NCBI GenBank assembly: GCA_000507305.1 | Contig: DF241631.1 | Span: 1 to 64,000 of the forward strand | DNA: 64,000 nucleotides | DNA from: Breviolum minutum Mf 1.05b.01 | Taxonomy: Eukaryota; Sar; Dinophyceae; Suessiales; Symbiodiniaceae | Direction: 5' to 3' | In this document: positions 1-10,489 of the stretch, one piece after another | How positions within the stretch are numbered: the stretch's first letter is position 1 | How the letters are laid out: each line of letters starts with the position of its first letter | Notes under the pieces: generated by a model | Seen by the model: only the letters and a program-made list of their open reading frames with translations | What the model was told of the DNA's origin: nothing | Database searches by the model: none | Translations under genes and position numbers: made by a program

Positions 1-1245
1 AAAAAAATCATCACTTCATCTGTTCAGATTCAGAATATGTGCCATCCAATTTTTCAGCTTCAAACACCGCATTTTTTCCCAAACAAAAAAAACACGGTGC
101 CTGGTGATGTTTCGAGACACGCCTGGACTGAATCGGTTCTTTTTCCACCAAGTTGACAGGGAGGAACAAGAAATGACATGACTCATGACTCATGTCACCA
201 AGAAGTTCAGGTACCTGAAATGGAGGTGTGGAACCTTATGTTCGGCTATTTTGGGGGGTGGGTTTTCCCTTAATCCTTGCATACTGCTTATATAGGTACC
301 TCCATTGGAAGTACCTCAAATGTTTAGTCATATTGGCTGGTTCAGGTTGGAATCCTACGAATGGCTTACTATACCCATGAGCAGTGAAAATGGACAGAGG
401 GATATTCAGGGTACTTGTAAAACCAACTTTCAGGGGGTAATTGTAGTTACAACCCAACCTGTAACTATAGTTAGTAATCACCATGAGCCACCAAGTAGCT
501 TTCCAATAGTTACAGTCATATCCTGCACATCCTTGAGTTTTTTTGTTGTGAAAAAGGCCCGTGACTGGCAGTCTCTAAAGCACAACTTACTGAAATTTGA
601 TACACCCCTTGAAGTCCCTGAAAAATGGTGGTTGGGAGACTACTTTGCTTTGGGGAAGGCCTATTTTCAGGAGGGTATATAACTGGGTAGATACGCTATG
701 CACTTTATATACTCCAAATAACCAATCTGTGTTGAAACTGCTCACTTTCCCCTTACAAAGGTTAGGGTATTAAAACCAGGCTTTGCTATATATGCACGTC
801 TTTCTGATGACATGTTTCTTTTTGGTGAGCGAACCCCCCCACCCAGGAGGTTGGCGAGCCGTCCCCCACCATGATGACATCAGCTGTACATTTAAAAGCG
901 CGGATCCAGTTTGTTGGGAACTAACATATCAATGTATACCTCTTTGGACGTGATTGTATACCAAACCCACTCCAACACTTCACACAAAAAACCTTGGCGA
1001 GGGGGATGTCCCATAGGAGAAACTGAACTTTGGTGTAACTAGGTTATGAGCCTAACTATGCAAATAAATCAAATATATTTGATACATTTTTCAGTGGATG
1101 AATCTACTCATCTACAAAAAAACAACATAGCCAATCCGGCTATCCGGTACTACCAAACAATTCTCTATTCCTCACAAGATCGATTGCACCGTGACGAGCC
1201 GTTGAGGACCGTCCGTTGGAAACCTCTCTGAAGAATTTGTTGTGG
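1..1245. other. Intergenic, no gene recognised
   Basis: AT-rich sequence with no frame that shows coding character. The open stretch at 305-682 on the plus strand has mixed composition and no motif. I see no clean inverted-repeat element here, unlike most of the window. Composition turns GC-richer at about 1250, where the first coding islands start. Confidence 0.5.
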
Positions 1246-1344
1246 ATCTGTCGTTTGCTGTGACATGAGAAGGCCCGTTGTCAGACGGGCTGCAAGAGAT
1301 CGGTCATAGCGACTCGGCAAAGCTGCAGACAATTTCTCACGCCT

Positions 1345-1550
1345 GCAGGTCCACGTGTACCACGGGGAGCTTGGTACCAGTCCCTCTCAACGATGTATTT
1401 GGTCCATGTCTTATGTACACGAATTTTTCGGATGCCCTTAAGCATCCAAAAATCCATCCATGGACCATACTTGCGAATGACTTGGTCCCTTTTGTAAGCG
1501 GTCCACTTTGGGACCGTGCCCCGGGTATAGGCCAAGTACACTCGCTGAAT
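1345..1550 (-). CDS. Exon candidate, basic Trp/Lys-rich protein
   Basis: An open minus-strand frame of about 65 residues is rich in W, K, R and Y (for example TVPKWTAYKRDQVIRKYG and KTWTKYIVERDWYQ). It sits in a GC-richer island. It can begin at an AG|G acceptor near 1555 and end near 1345 at CAG|GCGTGAG, a GC-type donor seen elsewhere in this window. The product is not recognised. It lies in the same orientation as islands at 1570-1673, 1800-1910 and 2100-2330, so these may be exons of one gene, but I cannot prove their phase order. A G8 run at 1567-1574 separates it from the next island and could hide an indel. Confidence 0.35.
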
Positions 1551-1569
1551 TCCTCCTCACCCCTTTGGG

Positions 1570-1673
1570 GGGGGAGCGGTAGAAACGACGTGTGTCCACT
1601 CCATGCGTTGAGCTTTAGCACGGGAGCGGCGCTGCTCCCGTGCAGGCGTGCATCCCGGCTTACAGTCGTTAAC
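1570..1673 (-). CDS. Exon candidate, Cys/Arg-rich
   Basis: A minus-strand frame opens after CTGCCAG|GTTAAC (AG|G acceptor, first base 1673). It encodes a Cys- and Arg-rich segment beginning VNDCKPGCTPAREQRRSRAK, followed by a short Pro-rich end. It may stop at a GTGAGG donor at about 1567. The two cysteines and the basic stretch suggest nucleic-acid or zinc binding, but no family can be named. A GC-rich hairpin (1618-1643) lies inside it. Confidence 0.3.
1618..1643. repeat. GC-rich perfect hairpin
   Basis: GCACGGGAGC and GCTCCCGTGC form a perfect 10-bp stem around a 6-base loop. It sits inside the candidate Cys/Arg-rich exon, so it may simply reflect coding sequence. Confidence 0.6.
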
Positions 1674-1799
1674 CTGGCAGCGGGTCAGACGCAAAGAAAA
1701 AAGCTGTGACAACATGACAAGTGAATGTCTTGAAAAGGCTTTCATTGGCGTCATATCATGCGTTTACAATTACAGTAACAGCAAATCAACACATCAAAA

Positions 1800-1910
1800 A
1801 CTCCCAGCCTCTCGGCGGACGTAGTCCGGTTGCAGGGCACCGCACGCCATGCAAACAGGGTAATCCTCAACGCCCGACAACGGGATGCGGCAGAGGCCGC
1901 CGCAGATTAC
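1800..1910 (-). CDS. Exon candidate with Cys pairs (zinc-binding-like)
   Basis: The minus-strand frame starts at AACTGGCAG|GTAATCTG (AG|G acceptor, first base 1910). It reads VICGGLCRIPLSGVEDYPVC followed by MACGALQPDY. The spacing C-x3-C ... C-x2-C resembles a small zinc-binding fold. GC-rich third positions fit the other coding islands. The frame ends at a TGA shortly after position 1800. The family is unknown, and the neighbours on both sides are same-strand coding islands. Confidence 0.35.
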
Positions 1911-2096
1911 CTGCCAGTTTTTGTGCCAGTTTTTGCAAAACAGCGGGGCGAGGGTTAAACAAAGGAAAGTCATGAAGAATTGCCTATACCCAAAACCTAC
2001 TTTACCCCCAGCTTGCCTCATTGTCTGCCCCTGCTTCTCCGGCAATGATGTGCCGGCAGGTGCCTGCAGGTTCGCCCAAATACCCNTTCGAAGAAA

Positions 2097-2330
2097 CTAC
2101 TGGCGTTTGTCCGGGGGTCTGGGTTCAGGGGCCGGCGTGTCACCTTTTTGCTCGTGTGGATGCTCCCGCCTCGCCCATGACCAGCATACCGACAGGCCCC
2201 AGAACCGCACTCTGCTGTCCATACACGCAGTGTCCGTAAGGGGGGCCCCTACGTGCACAAAGCTACACATCTCCTCGCAACCATAAATGGTGCAGATGTC
2301 AGCCATGCGGAGCAGTTCATTTCCAAGCGG
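2097..2330 (-). CDS. Exon candidate, Cys-rich, unknown function
   Basis: A minus-strand frame of about 78 residues has good coding composition, including LLRMADICTIYGCEEMCSF and DSRVRFWGLSVCWSWARR. The 3' part turns Pro/Arg-rich and ends in a stop near 2097. An alternative end is the GTATGC donor after VRFWGLS. An ambiguous base (N) at about 2086 lies just beyond. The product is not recognised. Orientation and composition match the other minus-strand islands from 1.3 to 7.2 kb. Confidence 0.35.
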   Translation of the reverse strand, partial: PLGNELLRMADICTIYGCEEMCSFVHVGAPLTDTACMDSRVRFWGLSVCWSWARREHPHEQKGDTPAPEPRPPDKRQ

Positions 2331-2439
2331 ACTGTGATTATTTTTGTGGAAAAACTCTAAAGTTCGAACTCCCAACTCATCACATGAAAAATCCATATGA
2401 ACCAACAACCTTTCCGGGCTTTTTTTTTCGTTTCTCACA

Positions 2440-3430
2440 TGTTTTTGGGTGTCTCCCTAAAACTCTCCTAGGTCCCAGGTCGACAAACTGGAAAGACTTC
2501 CAACACTTCGTGGTGGGGCTGCAAGGATTCTGGATAAGAACCATGGTTAATAAATCCCCCAAGTAGGGCAAAGTTCCTCTTCCAAATGGACTAAGTGACT
2601 AAATGGCCTATACATTGGGGTTACTAACCACTAACTAAATGGGTCGCAAGGATTCTTTACTACCAAGAGGCAAGTCGATTTTGGTCGACTTGGACTTTGT
2701 CCCCAGTTTCATTAAGAGCTTCTAAGATACACAATTTGCTATATTCTTTTCGGGAAATTATAATATTTCACAAACCTAGATTTCCCAGAAATATGGAGAT
2801 TTCCCTTCCTCAGCTACATTTTGGGGCGAGGTCGTGTGAGGTTGCTATATTTTTACCAGATATGTGATATCTCAAAATTTCCGTAGACTAGTCACAACAA
2901 ACCATGGTTGGGCAACCGAACTAGCGGGTAGCGGGGGAGGCGGGGTTCAGGGTGGACATCACGCCAGGAAAGTATTGAGATGCAAAAACAAGGATAATCC
3001 CAGCATGCACCTCTTTTTGATTTGTTATACCTGCAATGCAGGTCATGTTCTTCCATCCCGTCAATCTCTCATTTTTTCATACTGGATCGGATGCGTGTAT
3101 ATGGAGAAAGCAGCTCCTGTGGCCTGCGTCCAAAGCCGGCAGGTTGGCCCCGTTGGGGAGAAGATATGTCCGGAAGAGGAATCCAAAACTATCGTTGCAA
3201 CTTGTTGGATAATCAAGGCCTTCCATGCGTTGCTCACTTTCAATTACTATTTTAGCAGTTCGCAAGTGGAGTTTGGCTCCTTGAGCAAGAAGAATCTAAG
3301 AAGGGTACGGGTACTCTCTATGTGTGACCTTATTGAATATTTTGGATTCAAGGTACTCGGTACATCAGCACAATGAAAGTGAATGACTGTGTTTCAAAAC
3401 AAGCAGACCAGAAGATTCTCCAAGTTTTTT
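2440..3430. other. Mixed region with one doubtful coding island
   Basis: 2440-2860 is AT-rich with no gene seen. Between 3061 and 3265 two minus-strand frames are open over about 60 codons and both look plausible, so an exon may exist but its frame cannot be decided. A plus-strand frame at 2864-3376 (170 codons) covers the same bases and shows no family signature. Confidence 0.3.
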
Positions 3431-3883
3431 TCAGCGTTCCAAATTTGACAAGGTTTTCTTCACAGCCGCTGGCATCTGTGTGCCGTTGTACAATTCTGAC
3501 CAAATCCAACCTTGACGAATGGCCACTGCTGCAGCAGCTTTCGAGCCGCATGCTGACCAGCAGACTGAGCGGTTTTGTCCGGTTGGGACAAAAGTCAGCC
3601 GCCATCGCCCATTGAAGTCATCTGCATATGCTTTGCACTCTTTGGGGATGCTGCCCATGACAGCAGCATTGGCACTAGAGCTTCTGGGATCATACGTTCG
3701 AATTTGCTGGCTCTTTGGTTCCGCATTCTCCGCCTTTTCTTTCTTTTTCCTTTCTTGGTCCCCTTCTTTTCGCTTCGAAGCCGGCAAGGCATCCATGCAT
3801 TTTGCATAGCTCTCCTGAGCTTCAGCAACTACTGTGGAACAAAGTGCTTGTCCACTGGCTCTGTTTTGCAAGCTGTCCAGCAC
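3431..3883 (-). CDS. Exon 3 of the coiled-coil/AP2-like gene
   Basis: This minus-strand exon has 150 codons plus TGA. A Lys/Glu-rich middle (KRKEGDQERKKKEKAENAEP) is followed by a compact segment with FNGRWRLTFVPTGQ and AAAAVAIRQGWIWSEL. The G.W-basic-aromatic pattern followed by an alanine-rich helix recalls an AP2-type DNA-binding module. I infer this from pattern only. The opposite strand also has long open frames here, but those show no domain pattern. Confidence 0.45.
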   Translation of the reverse strand: MLDSLQNRASGQALCSTVVAEAQESYAKCMDALPASKRKEGDQERKKKEKAENAEPKSQQIRTYDPRSSSANAAVMGSIPKECKAYADDFNGRWRLTFVPTGQNRSVCWSACGSKAAAAVAIRQGWIWSELYNGTQMPAAVKKTLSNLER

Positions 3884-6800
3884 CTGCATGTTCCAGGCAC
3901 AGTCGATTGGCATTCCGATACTAGAGATACGTTACAGGTACACATTGCACAAGCACATTTGCTTGCTCACAACGTTCATTTTATGCCTAGCTGACTTGCC
4001 ATCGAAGAACACCACGATCCAAACCGATCTTATTGGAAATAATTTGGAAAGTCTACGACACTGAATGCAATACGAAAAAAGCGTCTAAAGCCAATGTAGA
4101 ACTGCCACGATTCTTTTAATTACTTGGAGTTTTTAAAGTTCCGTTTCATTTGAATGGAAATGGCTGGGAAATTCTGTGCATGGTAGTGTGTCTTGCAGCG
4201 TAGGCGTTTCTCAGTAGCATTTTTTCTTATACACTATAGCATTTGTATGTTTCATGGCAGGGTTAGAAATATATGTGCACTATTGAATCAAATCTTCTTC
4301 CCTCGTTGCAGGAAGTGTTTTTCTTTAGGGGCTTTGTGTGCCACAGCATTCTTTCTCGCTTCCTTCGGACAGTCAGAAAAGCAACTATGGTTATACCCCC
4401 CTTTCCGTCTACGGAATCACAGCCGGCATTCATGGCTAGAAACCATTTCGCCAAAGAAGCCAAAAAAAACGGACGAAAAAAATTGATCTGAAACATCCAC
4501 AGCTCACCTCCACGCCAAGGGGTTCACCATCACCCCTAAGGACAACCAGACCTCAACTCCACGCCAAGGGGTTCACCACCACCCCTAAGGAAGTACCTCA
4601 GCGAACGGCGAAGGACGAGACGTGCAAAAACTCGAGAGGGCCCAAAAAGAAGGGCGAATAAAAAAAAACGAGACAAACACAAAAGAAAAGGCAAGAAAGG
4701 GCAAAACAAGAGCCGCATCAGCCCGCGTTAAAATAGCCAAACAAAAATTGGTGAATGTGGTAGCGGTAGCAGTGGTGACGCAAGTCTTTTTGAGGGTGCA
4801 TGCAATAGCTTCCGGTGCACAAGCAAAACGGAGAGAGTGATGCACAAACAAATGATCAACATACACCAAACCCGCCCAATGCACGATCTGTTCAAATGAC
4901 TTGAGCAGAGAATACCCTCAAAACCATATAGGCTTCTTGTAGCATGTAGCATGGTCTTTAGAACCTAGGTGTTTGTTAGGCACCATTCAAGTCAGGAGGT
5001 GTCAAACCTCAGTTGTTCGAAATTTAATACAACTGCTTCTGCTCACCAACACAAACAACAATATTTGTGGCTTTACGAATTTGTCGGCCGGCCCCGCACA
5101 CACTGATCATGTTTCAACTGTGTCAATTGCTCACCTGTTGGGAAAATCGAATGTTCTTTGAAGCTTAGAAATCTACATAGGCTCAACGGCAATCAAAGAA
5201 GCAGAATTAACTTGTATTGGAACCTGGCACGACTTGGCGCTGGAACCCGGCGCCGGAACCCGCCGCCAAAAATCTCTGCCAATTGCAGAAACCCAGTCTC
5301 TAGCTTGCTCGTGCCAGTGGAGTCTGGCTGAAAGCCTTTGCAAAGATACAAGTAGGTCCTCTCTTTCCATCCGTAGTTGTTCTCTTTCAGCCAGATCAAG
5401 CAAAAAAATGCTATCTGAAGATAGGATCGTGTCAGCATCTTCTCTTGCCATGCGCAACCGTTCTAGTTCTGCTTGCATTTTTTCAAGGTCTTCCAATTTA
5501 ACGCTCTTGCGTGTGCCTTGCCGCTTCACTTCACTTTGCCGCTGCTGCTGCTTTCTCTTCCTCGCTTGTCCCTGCATGTCTTGGTCCTCACCTCCGTGAG
5601 CAGCGGCGTCTCCTGGTAGCGGGGCCAGCGCGGAGGCAGCAGCCATGCTTTCGGCGGAGACCTTCGAAAACCTACCAAAAAAACGAGCTTGTGAAAGAAA
5701 CCCTGGGAAGTGAAAAACATGTTTCTGAAGTCTCAAACTTATGATGAATCTTCACAAGTGCCATGGTGTCATGTGAAAGGGTCACGTCTTGACCAGCAAG
5801 CGGCTTCGCTAGTCACTCAGGCAGTGTGCAGTGGTGAAAAACTTGCTCCATGTGAAGCGTGACTGCAGACCAGAAAAAATTCATTTGACATGCCTTCAAA
5901 TTCAACTGCAAGAATTCAGCTGTCTACAGGCTGCAATGCTCCAAGTTGTGAATCGTTTAAACTTATAAACTGACTGGGAATGTTCAACAAAGATTTTGGA
6001 CGGAAATGGAAAATAGCACGCGACTCTTGCAAGGGCCAGGTAAATGTAGAAAAGAAGCAATCCTGGTCTGAAATCAGCATGGTTGAACTGAACTATGCTC
6101 TTCTGGCTGGCTTGCAAACCACTGTTTTTTTTTCTGCGCACCGAGCACATCGCCAATTTAACAGGATTTACACACGGTAAAAGTGCACACAGGATGTTTC
6201 AGCACCCTTATGCTCAGCAAAGTCCCCTGCGGGTGTTACACACCTGCGCCCCAGAGATACCGCTCAGAAATCTTTCAGACCTTCTGCGGGCTTTTGGCTT
6301 TCAAACTCAAAGCGGGAGCTGCGGCTACTGAAGTGTCATCCGCCGGGCCGGAGATTTCATACTTCCACTTCATGTCCGGGTCACATTCTTCGACGAGGGA
6401 AAAGAAATCACGGGCCTGAAAAGTCAGCTTTTTTTTCTGACTTGACACCACTTGGCAGTTGGGATGCTGAGGGTCTGTCAGCTCCCACTCCCCACCTTGG
6501 AGCTCAGGCAAAGCTTCACGAGAATCATTGTACAACCAAATGAGGACATTGTCTTCAAGCTGCCACATTGCCTTCACATTGTCCTTGGTGGGGTCATTCT
6601 CCTTGAAGTAGGCCATCGGCAAGGAAGCCATGCGAGCATGGGCAAAAGCCACCAAGGTACTCATCAGGCGAATGTCGGGATGCGCTGGCAGAGGTACATT
6701 TTCTGTCACCCAAAAATGCATGGCAAAGGTGGAGTTCAAACGGTCCGCGTCTTCTTTGACGTTTGCTAAGTTGACACCACTCTCCTCAAGCATGCGGATC

Positions 6801-7150
6801 TTTGCAGCCTCAGGCAGCTCGAGCAACTTTCGGGCTTTCCCCTGCCAACGCTCAGCACCACCCTCGGTTTCCTCCTGCCCTGAGTTCAACTTCAAGAGGG
6901 CATTCAAGGCACCATGTCGAATGAGCCGAGCGAGGGGGCCAACCCATTGAGGAGTCTGTTGGAGTTGGTCACAAATATACTGAACATCTGCCTCATGTCC
7001 AGTCTGCTCATATTTCATGAGAGCCTTTGACAAAAAGGCTTCGCACTTCAGCTTGTGTTTGGCCTCCTTCTCCTTTTGCTTCTGCTCCTTTTTCTCCTGC
7101 TTCAACAAAGCTTTCGCTGCTGTTTTTGTGACTGCCTTCTTGGGAGGCAT
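3431..7150 (-). CDS. Three-exon gene: basic, coiled-coil, possibly AP2-like protein
   Basis: Three minus-strand islands join with matching phase 0 at every junction: 7150-6281 (ATG start), 5661-5224 and 3883-3431 (TGA stop), about 586 residues in all. Donors read AAG|GTCTGA and CAG|GTTCCA. Acceptors read CGAAG|GTC and CATGCAG|GTG. The N-terminus is Lys-rich, the middle is coiled coil, and the C-terminus contains GRWRLTFVPTGQNRSVCWS, reminiscent of an AP2/ERF-type strand with a conserved Trp. AP2-related proteins are common in alveolates, but this match is by eye only. If the first intron is not spliced, the first exon would end three bases after the junction codon as a 291-residue protein. 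The second acceptor has only a weak pyrimidine tract. Confidence 0.5.
4505..4590. repeat. Direct duplication, about 35-bp unit
   Basis: CTCCACGCCAAGGGGTTCAC followed by CA[T/C]CACCCCTAAGGA occurs twice, about 51 bp apart. It lies in the proposed intron between exons 2 and 3. Confidence 0.75.
4591..4840 (+). other. Purine-rich tract with a basic open frame
   Basis: The plus strand from about 4600 to 4720 is strongly purine-biased. It is open for 72 codons of mostly Lys, Arg, Glu and Ala (for example QKEGRIKKNETNTKEKARKG). It lies inside the proposed intron of the minus-strand gene. Purine bias alone can create such a frame, so I do not call a gene. Confidence 0.3.
5224..5661 (-). CDS. Exon 2 of the coiled-coil/AP2-like gene
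   Basis: This minus-strand exon has 146 codons in phase 0 at both ends. It encodes an Ala-rich start, a basic QARKRKQQQRQ stretch, and a heptad-like coiled coil (KLEDLEKMQAELERLRMARE and EREQLRMEREDLLVSLQRL). It then has a short aromatic tail ending before CAG|GTTCCA. An alternative is an independent gene starting at the ATG near 5646 and running to the stop at 5173. A dimerising coiled coil is the only functional inference. Confidence 0.5.
6281..7150 (-). CDS. Exon 1 of the coiled-coil/AP2-like gene
   Basis: The ATG at 7150 opens an 870-bp frame, the longest clean frame outside the viral insert. It begins MPPKKAVTKTAAKALLKQEK and continues with many K/E/Q residues (about residues 1-45), which could be a nuclear signal plus helix. 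A mixed globular region follows. The Lys/Glu helix is low-complexity, so similarity there means little. The frame reads Val then TGA directly after the proposed AAG|GT donor at 6280, as expected when a reading frame runs into an intron. The function is unknown. Confidence 0.6.
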
Positions 7151-7199
7151 GTCTCAACGAGGAAACAAAGAGCTGAAAAGCCTGAACGGTTTCACTCCC

Positions 7200-7889
7200 T
7201 AAAGCCGAGCAAAAAATGGCAACGGAGTGACCACAGATCCACGGATGTCTCACTTTCTCAAGGTTACACAAACACTGCTGAAAGCAACTGCTGCAACTAC
7301 GGGTCCTGAAGGCACCAGCGTCATCTCTCGGATGATTGCAATCGAGAAGAAGGAAGCCGTGTGCAAAAATGAATTTTGCTCACCACATGCTTTGCTTCTC
7401 GGTCGGCACAGACAAAAGTTCACAACCGACTAATTAGATAGTTAACATCTTAGTGTTGTCAGGTCTGTCTTTCCAAAACAAACAGCTTTGCGGATGATTT
7501 GCCAACAAATGGCTTGCCAAATAATAGGAGCCTGATATGGCCTGAAAGTGGACAGTACATGACCATGAAATGCCGTCAACATGTCCTGTCTTTCGATCAC
7601 AAACAAACAAACGAAACAAGCAAACCTTGTTTGCAGATTGGCAAATTGTGCAACTCTGTGAAAACCAACCCTAGTTCCTGCTTCCCCTAGCCCCTGCTTC
7701 TTTGGTCATCTGACATGGGAATATTCCCTAGAAGGAGAAGTGGAATATGTCGCACAAAGTGGGCCCCTACCAGTTAAAAGTAGGGGCTGATAGGCGCGAA
7801 ATATCTGCAGTTATAACCTACCCAAATGCTCCCATGTATGGATTCTTTATCTACATTTACCATGAATTTAAGCAACATGTAGGTAAAAT
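7200..7889. other. Upstream of the 7150 start, nothing recognised
   Basis: This is the 5' side of the minus-strand gene. I found no promoter motif and no spliced-leader sequence. A GGTGGGCCCC-type repeat arm (family B) lies at about 7758-7785. Confidence 0.4.
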
Positions 7890-7994
7890 TACACCCCCGA
7901 AAACTAACATGTCCCCTAAAAAGGGACTATTTCAGTAGGGAAAACATTTTCCAACCATTGAATCTCAGGGGACATGTTAATTTTCGGGAGTGTA
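7890..7994. mobile_element. Inverted-repeat element, family D (representative)
   Basis: The arms TACACCCCCGAAAACTAACA and the reverse complement of TGTTAATTTTCGGGAGTGTA bracket 105 bp with no coding capacity. This is typical of a non-autonomous MITE. Degenerate copies recur at about 9170-9285, 21060-21170, 22057-22163, 24955-25075, 34990-35095, 38925-39015, 40985-41090, 46120-46240, 46477-46567, 58743-58846, 59018-59130 and 59866-59957. Inner arms often extend the palindrome (for example a phrase like GGTTGGAAGAT). No transposase was found. Confidence 0.75.
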
Positions 7995-10480
7995 CCAGAC
8001 ATGGAGCAAAAATGGGCTATATTTTCTCCACCACCAAGGGGTTTTTTCAAGTCTTCCCTTTGTCCAAGATTTTCGATCTCCGCCTGAGATGGGAAAATCG
8101 ATGGGAATCACCTCGTCGATCTCGTGCTTTGTATCCTACGAAAGGCGCTGAAAACGAGAGAGGGTTATCATGGTGAAAAGTAAAAAAAACCAAAAAACAG
8201 AGCCAAGTTGAAGAAAACAACATTCATTGAGGCATTTTTTAGTAGGGGTTTCATTTCGTCAAAACTTTTTAAGGGTACTATTCGGATTCAATGATCTGTG
8301 TGTTCCACGGCATATGTATGTTATCTACGAACACAGTCAATGAATGATTTATTTACCTACATTGGGGGTAGTTGAGTGGGTAGATATAGAGTACGTATGG
8401 CTATTTTGCCTATTAGGTGGTCTTTTGAACCTTTTTTTTTCTCAGCCCTCTTGGAAAGATGATCCAAGTTTGACGTGCGCACATTTTTTAAAATCAAAAC
8501 GCCAACTAGAATTGCACAAAAAGACAAATGGGGAAATTCATTACCAAAACGATTTTTTCCCAACAACTCCTCCTTAAACAGGGCTCATTATCTTACCAAC
8601 CCAAACAATGCACTAGTAGTATACTGGAAATCATTCAAAATTACCATGCATTAGCTACTTGGTATGATCCCCCAAAAAAGCACTGGGTAGCATCTCAAAC
8701 TGCAGAAGAAAAATCTGCAGAAAAAAAGAAGGAGCAGTGACAAAAACCTTGGTTATTCCTGCATATAAGGGATTCTACCCACCCCGTTATATCATTATGT
8801 TGATACTATGTAAGCCATGAAACCAGAATCCCGGAACCTGAACCAATCAGGACTGGGATGTCATGTCAGTGTTTTGAACGGTGTTTAAGAGATGTTTTCA
8901 ACTATTCCCATGTCATGAACATTATTCTTTAATGTACATTTGGGGGAGATTTCATCTAAAACTAAACAAGAACTAAACATTCAGAAACGCCCCCAAAGAA
9001 ACAGCTGAAACAAAAACACTCCAAACCCATGGGACCCTGGCATTTCCCCAACTGATGGGAATCTCTGGGATGATTCTGCAAAACTCTTCACCCAGAATTT
9101 CCAAACAGAACTCTAAAAGATCACAAACTTGGTTCAGCACTTTGGAACGGTACATGATCTTACAACATCCTACACCCCGGAAGTTTAACAGCGAGTTTTT
9201 TTCCCTGAAAAATCATGGTTGAAAAGACTTTTGCTTTCCCTTTGGAATGGTATATTTTCAGGGGCGACATGTGAAACTTCAGGTGGGTAAACAAAAACAT
9301 GCAACTGGTTGGTGGTTTCAACCCATTTGAAAGATATGAGTCAACATGGGAAATCTTCCCCAAATGGGGATGAAAATAAAAAGTGTTTCAAACCACCAGC
9401 TAGGCAAATTTCAGGTGAATTTCCATGGAATGATGGAAGGAAGGTCACCCTTGGTTTGGTCGTTCGACTGGACTTCCAGGGTTCCTTTTTTGGGGTTCCT
9501 TTTTTGGGGTTCCTTTTTTGCTATACTCACCGTGATTTTCCACATATATCGGGTAAACCACCATTCTGTGAAGGTTAGTCTTGGCCCATTCATGAACCTG
9601 ATGGATTGTTTATCCACTTGTACAAGGTGGGCGATGGACCCGATACATCATCCCACTCCAGACAACCTCTGAACAGGCTTCCCGACCGCAGTGAACTGTT
9701 CAGGCATCACTTCATAGGAGAGAAAAAGGATGCACGAAAGGATACAACCTTGAGCGAAAGGTTCAAACCCTTCTGAGATTCCGCGCAATCCTTGTTGATC
9801 CACAGGAATCATTTAAAAAATTCTTTTTGAGAAACCCACATATAACTGGGTAGTATGAATCTCCGTCCCCGAAATAGGGTGAAATCACCCAACTTACAAA
9901 CTAGTTACTAATCTACCATCTTTGCCACCAAGTAGGCAAAACTTTTGTTGTGTTTGAGCTCGGCTAACGTGGGGATGACCAATTGTAGATTTGCCCAGGT
10001 TTTTGAAGGATATGAATTTGGGATGCGAACCTTGTTCAGGATGTGAGTTTAGCTGGGTGTTTTTGCTGGAAACTGAGCAGTCACCAAAACCCTTGTTACA
10101 TTCCACTATACTGGTTGGTTGATTGAGATCCCTATAGTGGCTATGATGGAGTTCGTACAAATGAGTAGTATTTCATCCCTATATACAGCAAATAATCAGG
10201 GCGAACTCGTCGCTGCCCAAATTAAGCTTCACTTGGGGAATTCGCCTAAAAATTGTGAGTCGCCATGGTTTTATCACTGAAATCCTAGGAAAGGGCGACC
10301 TGCATAGGATGAATTTCTGGCCTGTATTTCCCTACATGTCCCAAAAATTTAAGCAAATGCAAGCAAACACACCATATATATATATATATATTGATCCCAT
10401 GGGTAGAAGCCGTAGAAGCGTAGGGCCCGTACGGTTTGATTTACGTTTTCTTTACCCATTCAGGTGGAGATTTGACGCTT
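7995..10480. other. Repeat-dominated region
   Basis: No gene is supported. It contains a family D copy (about 9170-9285), a family E copy (about 9307-9405), a family F piece (about 10100-10200), and a short TA tract near 10376-10392. The remaining sequence is AT-rich and featureless to me. Confidence 0.5.
9478..9522. repeat. Short tandem repeat, three units
   Basis: GGGTTCCTTTTTTG is repeated three times head to tail with a unit of about 15 bp. Confidence 0.85.
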
Positions 10481-10489
10481 ACTTCACCA

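Noticed and set aside
1570-1673. SBP-type plant zinc finger from CQVNDC
   Set aside because: The six-residue resemblance is at a splice acceptor and the other conserved Cys/His are absent.
1885-2286. 133-codon plus-strand frame
   Set aside because: Mirror of the minus-strand Cys-rich islands, contains an N, and looks like antisense shadow.
2864-3376. 170-codon plus-strand frame
   Set aside because: Mixed composition, no motif, and competing minus-strand frames over the same bases.
4622-4840. Basic plus-strand frame as a histone-like gene
   Set aside because: Explained by a purine-rich tract inside an intron of the opposite-strand gene, with no histone-like pattern beyond Lys and Arg.
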